Assembly (NCBI GenBank): GCA_946479225.1
Contig: CAMLFI010000081.1
Location: 1-9,075, forward strand
Direction of reading: 5' to 3'
Length of the DNA stretch: 9,075 nucleotides
Source: an uncultured Mucilaginibacter sp.
Lineage (GTDB): Bacteria > Bacteroidota > Bacteroidia > Sphingobacteriales > Sphingobacteriaceae
The notes beneath the pieces are model-generated. The model did not search any database. It saw nothing but the letters and a program-made list of their open reading frames with translations, and was not told the origin of the DNA. Positions 1 through 7,281 of the stretch are shown here, piece by piece. Positions within the stretch are counted from its first letter, which is position 1. Every line of letters begins with the position of its first letter. Both the position numbers and the translations under genes were made by a program.

Positions 1-3000
1 CTACAAAAACGGTGGCGCAGCAATTCTTCCCGCAGTTAAACAGGTATGCCATAAAAGGAACCTACTCTGCGCAGGGCGGCGGTGGTACCTATCAGCTTAA
101 CGCCACTAATATTCCGCAGGGCTCGGTAGTTGTTTCCGCAGGGGCCACCAAGCTGGTAGAAGGTACTGATTATACCATTGACTATAATTCGGGCCGTATC
201 ACTATCATCAACGGCGCGTTGCTTTCATCCGGTCAGCCCATCACAGTAAACCTGGAAAATAATGAGCTTTTTGGTGTGCAGCAAAAATCGTTATATGGTG
301 CAAGATTTGACTATCGTCTGAACAATAAACTAGCGCTGGGCGGTACAATTATGCACCTTACGGAGCAACCCATTTCGCAAAATGAAGCTATTGGCGCTGA
401 GTCCATCTCCAACACCATATGGGGTTTGGATGTCAATTACAGTTCGGAATCGCGGTTTTTAACCCGTATGGTTGATAAGTTGCCATTCCTGACAACCAAA
501 GCGCCGTCATCAGTTAATTTCAGCGGCGAGTTTGCGCAGCTTTTACCCGGCAGCCCAAGTGTTTTAAGTTATGCAGGCGCACGTAACGGCACATCTTATC
601 TGGATGATTTTGAGAACAGCCAGTCTATTATTGACGTAAAAGCCGCAAATGCCTGGCAACTTTCGGGTACACCACGCATGTTTCCTGAAGCAAGCCTGTT
701 TAACAATTTAGCCTACGGGTACAATCGCGCCAGACTTGCGTTTTATAACATCGACCCGATATTTTATACATCGAGCAATATCCCCATTTCGCGTGCGCAA
801 TTATCTAACCACTATGTAAGGCAGATCTTTCAAACGGAGGTGTTCCCTTACAAGCAATCCGTTACCGGGCAACCGCTGGCTGTTGCTACGTTAGACCTGG
901 CTTTTTATCCAACTATCCGTGGTCCGTATAACTATGCCACAACCGGCATTAACCCCGATGGTACGCTGCAAAATCCAAAGTCGCGGTGGGGCGGTATCTA
1001 TCGCGGTATTCCTATTACTGATTTCCAGTCGCTCAATGTGCAATACATCGAGTTTTGGGTGATGGATCCCTTTATTTATAAACCGCAATCGCAAGGTGGT
1101 GATCTGTACGTTAACCTGGGTAGCACATCAGAAGATGTGTTGAAAGACGGCCGCAAGAGTTTGGAGAACGGCCTGCCCGCTAATGGCGACTATAGCACAG
1201 TCGACAATACCGTTTGGGGCCGCGTAACCCGTACCCAGCCTGTTATTAACGCTTTTGATAGTAACCCTACATCACGGTCATTACAGGACATTGGGTTGGA
1301 TGGGTTAAGTAGCAGCGATGAGCGTACCAACTTTGCCAATGTTATACAACAAATACAGGGGCAGGTAAGCTCAACCGCCGCTGCATCCTTTAATAACGAC
1401 CCATCGTCTGACGACTTTCAATATTATCTGGGCGCTAATCAGGATCAGGCCGGGGCAGGTATACTTTCCCGCTACAGCAGGTTTAACGGTAACGAGGGTA
1501 ACTCAAAAACCGCAGAGCAATCGCAGGCCGAATTAGGGTTGCCTACGTCGGCATCAACTTCTTTGCCGGATGGTGAAGATATTGACCGCGATAATAACAT
1601 GAGCCAGGATGATCAGTACTTTCAGTATAAAGTATCTATGCGGCCTGCTGATTTAGTAGTGGGGCAAAACTTTGTTAATGATAAGCTTACATCGCAGGTA
1701 AAACTGGCTGATGGCACTACGCAACCTGTAACCTGGTATCAGTTCCGTATTCCCGTTACATCTTATCAATCTGCCGTTGGTGGTATACAAGATTTTAAGG
1801 CCATCCGCTATATGCGTATGTTCATGACCAATTTTGCCGATACAGCTGTTCTGCGTTTCGCCACAATGGAACTGGTAAGGGGAGATTGGCGCGCGTTCAA
1901 CACCGAAAATAATCCTGCCAATGTTATTGCTGATGTGGCGTTGAATAGCCCACCGCTTGATAATTCGACCTTTGCTGTGCAAACCGTAAATATTGAAGAG
2001 AACGGCAAGCGGGTGCCTATCCCGTATGTTGTGCCGCCGGGTATACAGCGCCAGCGTGATTACAATAACCTGCAGATCAATAGCCAATTAAATGAGCAAT
2101 CGCTGTCGCAAACGGTAACCAACCTAACTGACGGTTATTCAAGGGCATCATTTAAAACTTTTTATAACGATTTGCGCCGCTATAATCATTTGCAAATGTT
2201 TATTCATGCGGAAGCGGTACCTCAAAGTACCCTGCGCGATGGTGAATTAAGCGCCTTCGTGCGCTTAGGTACAGATTACCAGAACAATTATTACGAATAT
2301 GAGATCCCGCTTGTAGTAACGCAATCCGGGAGCACTAACGCGAGCAGCATATGGCCCGCCGATAACGAGTTGGACATTGATCTGAGCATATTAACTGATG
2401 CCAAACTGGCGCGTAACAACGCAAAATACCAAGGCATACCATGGCCGGTTAACAGGCCTTTTACTTACTCCAACGGGCGCAACCGCATTACCATAATGGG
2501 GGTGCCTGATCTGAGCCGTTTACGCACCATTATGTTGGGTGTACGCAATCCATATAAAGGAAACTCACCTACCGGAGTTGACGATGGATTACCCAAAGCC
2601 GGCATAGTGTGGTTTGACGAGTTGCGCCTAACTGACTTTAAAACCAAAAAAGGTTGGGCTGCAATGGCGCGTGCCGATTTTAAGCTCGCAGATTTTGCAG
2701 ATATTACTCTGGCGGGTACTAAATCGACGGCAGGGTTTGGAGCCTTGGATTCTAAACTGCAGGAGCGATCATTAAATGATAATCAGGCTTATGATATCTC
2801 TGCTAGCATGGATATAGGCAGGTTTTTTCCTGAAAAATCAGGGATAAAGATTCCTACCTACGTAAACCTTTCATCGCAGGTAAACACCCCTCTGTATGAT
2901 CCCGGTCAGCCGGATATCCTATTAAAACAATCATTAGCTGCTGCTACAACTGAACACCAGCGCGACTCGATAAAAACAGTATCCGAAGATTATACAAAAC

Positions 3001-5177
3001 GACGCAGCATTAATTTTACTAATGTGCATAAAGAGCGCACCGACCCTACAGCGTCGGTACATTTGTGGGATATTGAGAATTTTAACGTAAGCTACGCCTT
3101 TACAGAATACCTGCACCGCGACTTTATAACGGAGAACAACGTGGAGCGGACTTATACCGGCGCTTTCGCTTACAACTACGCTAATCAGCCCAAATATATT
3201 AGTCCGCTGGCTAAGGTTATTAAAAGCAATCCATTGGCTTTGCTGCGCGATATTAACTTCAGCCCGGTGCCGTCGCGACTTAACTTTAGTTTGAACTTTA
3301 ACCGTTTTTACGCTGAGAACACTTTGCGAAACACGGATCGTGACAACCCTACTCCCATACCTACCAACTTTAATAAAAACTTCAACATTGTGCGGATTTA
3401 TGGCATAGGGTGGAACCTGACCAAATCATTAACCATGGATTTGGATGCCACCAATTTATCGGTAGTTGATGAACCTTACGGACGTATCACAGGATTAAAG
3501 CGCGATACGCTTTGGGAAAATATCAAAAAATTGGGGCGCACCACTAACTACAATCACAATTTAAATTTGAATTACACAACGCCGATAAACAAGATACCTG
3601 GGCTTGATTGGACGGCTATGATAGTGCATTATACCTCGCATTTTGACTGGCTGGCGCAGCCCTTATTTGGTATAAAAGATCCGCAGTTAAACGTGGGCAA
3701 TACCATCCAAAATGCCCGCACTATTCAACTTACTCCCTCACTTGATTTTACGCGGCTGTATAGTAAGTTCTCTGCGTATAGGGATAGACAAAAGCCCGAT
3801 TTTGAAGGTAAGGGTATAGGCGATTTCTTTATAGGGGCCTTGTTCAGTATAAAAAACATAAGTGGCACGTATACCAATACAAAGGGTACATTCCTGCCAG
3901 GATATCTGCCGCAATCCAATGTTTTTGGTCAGGATTTTACCTATGATGCGCCCGGCTTAGGTTTCCTTTTAGGCAGCCAGGCTGATCTGCGCGAAAAAGC
4001 GATAGCCAACGGCTGGCTGTCAAAAAATACGTTGCAAAATCAGTTGTACGTTAAAACCTTTTACGAGGACCTGCGCCTTAAAGCGACGGTTGAACCCATA
4101 CGCGACCTGCGCATACAGTTGTCATCCTTCAAAACCCAGAATCGAAATTATCAAACCAACTTTAAATATTCTGATGTAACAGGCGGGTTTGAAAACATGG
4201 CGGCAATTACCGCCGGCGACTACAATATTTCTTTCTTCTCGCTGGCTACGGCGTTCTCATCTCCTTCGGGAATTGAGAATATTTCGGCACCATTTTTAAA
4301 GTTTTTAGATAACCGGGCAGCCATTTCTAAACGTCTTGGTGCTCAAAATCCAAATTCGACAGGTACGAACGCGGCCGGTTTCGCTGATGGTTATGGCCCC
4401 AATTCGCAAAACGTTTTAGTTCCGGCATTTTTGGCAGCTATTACGGGTAAAGATCCATCGGGCGCTAACCTGAGCCAGTTTCCAACCATACCCATTCCTA
4501 ACTGGCAAATTACATACGGCGGTTTAAGCAGGGTGCCTTTTATGCAGGAGATATTTGATTCGTTCGATCTGCGGCACGGCTATCAATCTACCTACATGGT
4601 AAGCAATTACAGTAGCTTGCTGCAATACCAGGAAACAGGCGGAAACGCCGTTTCGCGCGATGTTAATAACGACTTTTTGCCCCGCTATCAGTTTGGGCAG
4701 ATAAGTATATACGAACAGTTTGTACCCTTGCTGGGTGCAGATATGCGCTTTAAAAATAACGTAACAGCTAATTTTGAGTATAGGCAAAGCCGCATATTAA
4801 GTTTAAGCATGGCTAACAGCCAGCTTACGCAGCAAAATGAAAAAGTAGTAATTTTTGGGATGGGCTATAAAACCCGCAACTTCAGGTTCCCGTTTGGTTT
4901 GTTCAGAAACACTATCCTGAAAAACGACCTTAACTTTAAACTGGATTTTGCGCTACGCGATAACAAAACATTGATCTACCGTGCAGATGTCCAAGCCGCT
5001 CAGATCTCATCGGGCGCGCAAAATATAACTTACAGGCCATCGATAGATTATAGTATTAGTCAGCGCTTTAACATGACGCTGTTTTACGATTCCAACCTTA
5101 CCCGGCCGTACACTTCGCAATCGTTCAATACATCGTTCACCAACTTTGGGGTTAATTTGAAGTTGCTGTTGCAGTAA
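1..5177 (+). CDS. sprA: SprA/Sov, type IX secretion outer-membrane translocon (5'-truncated)
   Basis: SprA (Sov in Porphyromonas) forms the very large outer-membrane beta-barrel through which the type IX secretion system releases folded cargo, working with PorV and a plug protein; in gliding species it is also needed for motility. The frame is open from base 3 to TAA at 5175-5177, giving 1,724 codons. The reading T-K-T-V-A-Q-Q-F-F at the left edge shows that the GTG at 12 is an internal Val codon, not a start. Known SprA proteins are about 2,300-2,400 residues, so roughly the first quarter is missing. Visible family traits are SYLDDFENSQ near residue 195 and EFWVMDPF near 345 (counted from base 12), long alternating beta-strand stretches rich in Asn, Tyr and Phe through the C-terminal half, and the ending FGVNLKLLLQ. 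No frameshift is seen. No hairpin terminator follows the stop. The family call is by recognition of the protein; identity is near certain. Confidence 0.96.
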   Translation, partial: TKTVAQQFFPQLNRYAIKGTYSAQGGGGTYQLNATNIPQGSVVVSAGATKLVEGTDYTIDYNSGRITIINGALLSSGQPITVNLENNELFGVQQKSLYGARFDYRLNNKLALGGTIMHLTEQPISQNEAIGAESISNTIWGLDVNYSSESRFLTRMVDKLPFLTTKAPSSVNFSGEFAQLLPGSPSVLSYAGARNGTSYLDDFENSQSIIDVKAANAWQLSGTPRMFPEASLFNNLAYGYNRARLAFYNIDPIFYTSSNIPISRAQLSNHYVRQIFQTEVFPYKQSVTGQPLAVATLDLAFYPTIRGPYNYATTGINPDGTLQNPKSRWGGIYRGIPITDFQSLNVQYIEFWVMDPFIYKPQSQGGDLYVNLGSTSEDVLKDGRKSLENGLPANGDYSTVDNTVWGRVTRTQPVINAFDSNPTSRSLQDIGLDGLSSSDERTNFANVIQQIQGQVSSTAAASFNNDPSSDDFQYYLGANQDQAGAGILSRYSRFNGNEGNSKTAEQSQAELGLPTSASTSLPDGEDIDRDNNMSQDDQYFQYKVSMRPADLVVGQNFVNDKLTSQVKLADGTTQPVTWYQFRIPVTSYQSAVGGIQDFKAIRYMRMFMTNFADTAVLRFATMELVRGDWRAFNTENNPANVIADVALNSPPLDNSTFAVQTVNIEENGKRVPIPYVVPPGIQRQRDYNNLQINSQLNEQSLSQTVTNLTDGYSRASFKTFYNDLRRYNHLQMFIHAEAVPQSTLRDGELSAFVRLGTDYQNNYYEYEIPLVVTQSGSTNASSIWPADNELDIDLSILTDAKLARNNAKYQGIPWPVNRPFTYSNGRNRITIMGVPDLSRLRTIMLGVRNPYKGNSPTGVDDGLPKAGIVWFDELRLTDFKTKKGWAAMARADFKLADFADITLAGTKSTAGFGALDSKLQERSLNDNQAYDISASMDIGRFFPEKSGIKIPTYVNLSSQVNTPLYDPGQPDILLKQSLAAATTEHQRDSIKTVSEDYTKRRSINFTNVHKERTDPTASVHLWDIENFNVSYAFTEYLHRDFITENNVERTYTGAFAYNYANQPKYISPLAKVIKSNPLALLRDINFSPVPSRLNFSLNFNRFYAENTLRNTDRDNPTPIPTNFNKNFNIVRIYGIGWNLTKSLTMDLDATNLSVVDEPYGRITGLKRDTLWENIKKLGRTTNYNHNLNLNYTTPINKIPGLDWTAMIVHYTSHFDWLAQPLFGIKDPQLNVGNTIQNARTIQLTPSLDFTRLYSKFSAYRDRQKPDFEGKGIGDFFIGALFSIKNISGTYTNTKGTFLPGYLPQSNVFGQDFTYDAPGLGFLLGSQADLREKAIANGWLSKNTLQNQLYVKTFYEDLRLKATVEPIRDLRIQLSSFKTQNRNYQTNFKYSDVTGGFENMAAITAGDYNISFFSLATAFSSPSGIENISAPFLKFLDNRAAISKRLGAQNPNSTGTNAAGFADGYGPNSQNVLVPAFLAAITGKDPSGANLSQFPTIPIPNWQITYGGLSRVPFMQEIFDSFDLRHGYQSTYMVSNYSSLLQYQETGGNAVSRDVNNDFLPRYQFGQISIYEQFVPLLGADMRFKNNVTANFEYRQSRILSLSMANSQLTQQNEKVVIFGMGYKTRNFRFPFGLFRNTILKNDLNFKLDFALRDNKTLIYRADVQAAQISSGAQNITYRPSIDYSISQRFNMTLFYDSNLTRPYTSQSFNTSFTNFGVNLKLLLQ

Positions 5178-5188
5178 ATAACAATGTT

Positions 5189-5220
5189 TGTCATTGAGAG
5201 GTACGAAGCAATCGCAAGGA
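5189..5220 (+). repeat. Dispersed intergenic repeat (TCATTG-AGG-ACGAAGCAATC type)
   Basis: The segment contains TCATTGAGAGGTACGAAGCA followed by ATCGCAAGGA. It matches, from memory, a repeat scattered between genes in many Bacteroidota and some other phyla, whose usual form reads GTCATTGCGAGGNACGAAGC then AATC. The copy here has A where the usual form has C (TTGAGAGG instead of TTGCGAGG), so it is a slightly decayed copy. It begins 11 bp after the sprA stop. Translated forward it gives SLRGTKQS, a peptide often seen in spurious annotated proteins. Its function is not known to me. Confidence 0.65.
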
Positions 5221-5274
5221 GAAACCGTTGCCATAAAAAGTCCTTCCCAATATTCTTTCCGGCACATGTTATGG

Positions 5275-5315
5275 CTGTTCCAAATTCAAATTTCGCTGTT
5301 CCAAACTGTTCCAAA
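5275..5315 (+). repeat. Three direct copies of CTGTTCCAAA
   Basis: Identical 10-bp words start at 5275, 5296 and 5306. The steps are 21 bp and 10 bp, about two and one turns of B-DNA, so all copies would face the same side of the helix. That spacing suits a DNA-binding protein better than slippage, although copies two and three directly abut. A shorter relative, ATTCCAG, follows at 5316-5322. More copies lie at 5411-5420 and, inverted, at 5507-5516. The arrangement resembles arm-type integrase sites, but this is inference. Confidence 0.7.
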
Positions 5316-5339
5316 AATTCCAGAAAATCACATTTGTGT

Positions 5340-5366
5340 ACAATCGCTTGATTATAAAGCGTTTGT
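5340..5366. other. Imperfect inverted repeat with a 7-bp spacer, possible recombination core
   Basis: ACAATCGCTT (5340-5349) and AAGCGTTTGT (5357-5366) are inverted copies with one mismatch (T at 5344 opposite T at 5362), separated by GATTATA. Two roughly 10-bp arms around a 7-bp spacer is the geometry of core sites for tyrosine recombinases such as lambda Int or the CTnDOT integrase. The site lies between the CTGTTCCAAA copies on its left (5275-5315) and right (5411-5420, 5507-5516), as an attachment core lies between arm sites. No integrase gene is present in the window. It could instead be a chance small hairpin in AT-rich DNA. Confidence 0.3.
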
Positions 5367-5410
5367 CTATACTTTACAGCTAATCTTACTGACTTATAAG
5401 TAGTTTCAAA

Positions 5411-5420
5411 GTGTTCCAAA
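5411..5420 (+). repeat. Variant direct copy GTGTTCCAAA
   Basis: This copy matches nine of ten bases of the word repeated at 5275-5315. It is flanked by half-matches TTTCAAA (5404-5410) and CTGTTTC (5421-5427), so the stretch 5404-5427 looks like one good copy between two decayed ones at roughly 10-bp steps. Confidence 0.55.
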
Positions 5421-5506
5421 CTGTTTCGCTTAAAAAAGTAAAGTTGCTGAAAAACAAACAGTTAATACCGTCATCTGATTTTTCAATATCACAAGGCTTT
5501 ATATTT

Positions 5507-5516
5507 TTTGGAACAG
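5507..5516 (-). repeat. Inverted copy of CTGTTCCAAA
   Basis: TTTGGAACAG on the plus strand is the exact reverse complement of the word at 5275, 5296 and 5306. It ends 3 bp before the TAG stop (read on the minus strand) of the SirB1-like gene, so it marks the right edge of the repeat-bearing gap. Confidence 0.65.
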
Positions 5517-5519
5517 TTA

Positions 5520-6377
5520 CTAATCTAAAATGCTCAACAATTCATTCAGCTCATTAACCTTATCCGGTGCGCTCAAATGCTCGTAAGAGCTGATGAGGTT
5601 ACGCAGAATGCGGCGTACAATATCGGTGTTGGAGCAGGGCTCGTAAAATTGCTTGTCGAAGTTCAGGTTCAGTTGTTTCAGGAACATGTCCACATCCCTG
5701 CGGCCAAAAATAAAGCCTTTGTTAAATGCATTAATATAGAATAACACGCCGCCTTCCATCTCGCTTTCCTTACTTTCATCCATATAAGCCAGTATAAAAT
5801 GCTGCGGCAGGTTAACGCCATAAACCGGGATATCCAGTTTTTGCGCCACAATTGAGTATATGCTGGCCAGCAGTATCTGGTTGCCTTTTTTGGTCTCGAG
5901 CACCTGGTTTAGATAGCTATTCTGAGGGTCCTGGTGGTTGGTGGTATTGCCGCTAAAGGCGTGCAGATGGTAAAAAACATGATTGATGAGCTTAACCTGC
6001 TCAACCGGGCTGGCTTCGTTCATCATTTGTATCCACACATCGCGCTTAATGGCTTCTATCTGATTGATCAGTTTTTGCTCGTCGAGGTCGGGGTATTGGT
6101 AACGGTTAATTACCAGTATGCCTTGCAGCAGATCAAATGATCCGCTCTGGTGCCACAGCTTCAAATCGGTTTTTAAAATCCCGAACTGGATCTCGTGCAC
6201 CAGGTTGGCAATGCGCTCCTGTAAAATGGGATCAAAAGCCTGCTCAAATGCACCTTCTAAATACTCGATAGCTTCGCTGCCGTACGACAACAATTTATCG
6301 TGTACGTGGTTGTATATTTCCTGATCTGGATCATCCAACAGGCGTATAAGGGAATTTACTTCTGTTTGATTTATCAT
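5520..6377 (-). CDS. SirB1/transglutaminase-like domain protein, probably non-catalytic
   Basis: A complete 285-residue cytosolic protein with no signal peptide or membrane segment. Residues 1-65 are helical and acidic, with a HEAT-like look (LLDDPDQEIYNHVHDKLL). Residues about 75-225 match the SirB1/YchA type of transglutaminase-like fold: N-SYLNQVLE at 153-161, KGNQILLASIYSIVAQKLDI at 164-183, and VYGVNLPQHFILAY at 185-198 with the conserved His at 193. In true transglutaminase-type enzymes a Cys sits at the start of the KGNQ helix and an Asp follows the His; here the helix has Asn-Gln and the usual I-D-P-F reads INAF at 215-218. The only Cys, at 248, is outside the fold core. I infer a structural or binding role rather than catalysis. 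The true function is unknown. ATG at 6377 gives the full N-terminus; it is divergent from the methyltransferase gene with 40 bp between starts. Confidence 0.82.
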   Translation of the reverse strand: MINQTEVNSLIRLLDDPDQEIYNHVHDKLLSYGSEAIEYLEGAFEQAFDPILQERIANLVHEIQFGILKTDLKLWHQSGSFDLLQGILVINRYQYPDLDEQKLINQIEAIKRDVWIQMMNEASPVEQVKLINHVFYHLHAFSGNTTNHQDPQNSYLNQVLETKKGNQILLASIYSIVAQKLDIPVYGVNLPQHFILAYMDESKESEMEGGVLFYINAFNKGFIFGRRDVDMFLKQLNLNFDKQFYEPCSNTDIVRRILRNLISSYEHLSAPDKVNELNELLSILD

Positions 6378-6417
6378 CTATACCGCTAAAATACTAAGGT
6401 TTGTATAATTTTACAAC
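6378..6417. promoter_or_regulatory. Shared divergent leader region
   Basis: Only 40 AT-rich bases separate the two start codons, so both promoters must lie here or reach into the opposing genes. An inverted repeat TTGTA-N6-TACAA (6401-6416) sits 1 bp before the methyltransferase ATG and could be an operator, and TAATTTTA (6406-6413) is one base off the Bacteroidota minus-7 element TAnnTTTG. No Shine-Dalgarno sequence is seen for either gene, which is normal for the phylum. Neither the operator nor the promoter is certain. Confidence 0.3.
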
Positions 6418-7203
6418 ATGTTCAATATAAGGTTCGGGTTTGACTACCTTTTGTACCGCTTAAAAGCAAAAACCAGGCATGGCCTGCATTCGCCCTTTGT
6501 TTACCGTTTGGTTGATAAGGTTATATACGATTATAATGCCAAAAAAGTATACGATGAGGTAGAGGCTATCCGTCGGCAATTGTTAGCGGATGACCGTATG
6601 ATAACCGTTACTGACCTTGGGGCAGGGTCGCACGTTAACAATAGCAAGCAAAAGCGGGTAGGGGATATCGCCAAAAACGCGCTTAAGCCACCGCGCCTGG
6701 CCCAATTACTTTATCGCCTTGCGGCAGATGCACAGCCCGATAATATTATAGAGCTCGGTACATGTTTGGGCACCACATCGGTTTACCTGCAAAGAGCAGC
6801 GCCACGGGCAAAGGTTTACACGTTAGAGGGTTGCCCACAAACAGCAGGAGTTGCCAGAGAGAGTTTTGCAAAAGCTAAAACAGATGATATACAACTGGTA
6901 GTTGGCAATTTTGACGATACCCTGCCGGATGTTATTGAAGGTTTAGATAAACTGAACTTTGTATTTGTTGATGGCAACCACCGCAAGGATGCCACGGTAA
7001 AGTATTTTGAATGGTGCCTGCCCAAAGTGCATGAAGGTACCCTGCTTATTTTCGATGACATTTACTGGAGCGAAGGCATGAAAGAAGCCTGGGCTGAAAT
7101 TAAAGCCCACCCGGAGGTTACAGTAACCGTTGATCTGTTTTGGATAGGCTTGGTGTATTTTAGAAAAGGGCAGGTGAAGGAGGATTTTGTAATAAAGTAT
7201 TGA
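6418..7203 (+). CDS. Class I SAM-dependent methyltransferase
   Basis: A complete 261-residue soluble protein. The Rossmann-fold signature is clear: motif I IIELGTCLGTTSVYL at 110-124 binds S-adenosylmethionine, the acidic residue ending strand two is in VYTLEG at 133-138, NFDDTLPD at 164-171 follows the adenine-side loop, FVFVDGNH at 181-188 resembles the post-III region of small O-methyltransferases, and LLIFDDIYW at 209-217 is the next strand with two Asp that could hold a metal or substrate. The N-terminal RHGLHSPFVYRLV at 20-32 is a block I recall as typical of a Bacteroidota-specific group of these proteins. The acceptor is unknown; the DGNH and FDD motifs suggest an O-methyltransferase of the Methyltransf_24 type. 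ATG at 6418 is preferred because it precedes the conserved N-terminal block. The TGA stop overlaps the repeat at 7202-7280. Confidence 0.88.
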   Translation: MFNIRFGFDYLLYRLKAKTRHGLHSPFVYRLVDKVIYDYNAKKVYDEVEAIRRQLLADDRMITVTDLGAGSHVNNSKQKRVGDIAKNALKPPRLAQLLYRLAADAQPDNIIELGTCLGTTSVYLQRAAPRAKVYTLEGCPQTAGVARESFAKAKTDDIQLVVGNFDDTLPDVIEGLDKLNFVFVDGNHRKDATVKYFEWCLPKVHEGTLLIFDDIYWSEGMKEAWAEIKAHPEVTVTVDLFWIGLVYFRKGQVKEDFVIKY

Positions 7204-7280
7204 TGTGCAGATATGCTGATGTGCAAATGGTTTGAAGGAGAATTCATCCGCACATCTGCATATCCACGCATCTGCACATC
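7202..7280. repeat. GATGTGCA inverted-repeat element between convergent stops
   Basis: The outer arms GATGTGCAGAT (7202-7212) and ATCTGCACATC (7270-7280) are perfect inverted copies. An inner pair, 7210-7224 with 7250-7264, matches at 14 of 15 positions, leaving a 25-nt loop. GATGTGCA occurs at 7202 and 7218, and inverted at 7273, with a one-base variant at 7250. Transcripts from either side could form a hairpin of about 20 base pairs. The element begins inside the TGA of the methyltransferase gene and ends 1 bp before the stop of the minus-strand gene, so it fills the whole gap. I recall similar GATGTGCA repeats between genes in Mucilaginibacter-like genomes. It may block read-through in both directions, but neither side has the T-run of a classic intrinsic terminator. 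Confidence 0.75.
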
Positions 7281-7281
7281 C

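Larger units (their letters stand above)
5178..5519. other. Gene-free, repeat-rich spacer between sprA and the SirB1-like gene
   Basis: This 342-bp gap separates two convergent genes and is more AT-rich than its flanks. I see no credible protein gene: the open frames arise from the repeat near 5190 or run antisense into the sprA end. It contains a dispersed intergenic repeat at 5189-5220, three direct copies of CTGTTCCAAA at 5275-5315, a variant copy at 5411-5420, an inverted copy at 5507-5516, and an imperfect inverted repeat at 5340-5366. Neither gene end is followed by a GC-rich stem with a T-run, so no ordinary terminator is visible. Confidence 0.8.

Noticed and set aside
12..14. GTG at 12 as the start of the long sprA frame
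   Set aside because: The frame is open to base 3 and the protein is about 600-700 residues shorter than known SprA, so this is an internal Val codon.
1653..2087. 144-codon minus-strand frame inside sprA
   Set aside because: It is antisense to a strongly supported coding region and shows no domain features.
5188..5403. 71-codon plus-strand frame after sprA
   Set aside because: Its N-terminus is the translated dispersed repeat (SLRGTKQS) and its middle is the CTGTTCCAAA array; it starts with TTG and has no family features.
5084..5419. 111-codon minus-strand frame overlapping the sprA end
   Set aside because: It runs antisense to sprA and then through the repeat array; no recognisable protein.
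5275..5516. CRISPR array
   Set aside because: The repeats are only 10 bp, irregularly spaced and of mixed orientation; no cas gene is present.
7062..7277. 71-codon minus-strand frame across the GATGTGCA element
   Set aside because: The first third is translated repeat (HLHISISAHQ type) and the rest is antisense to the methyltransferase gene.
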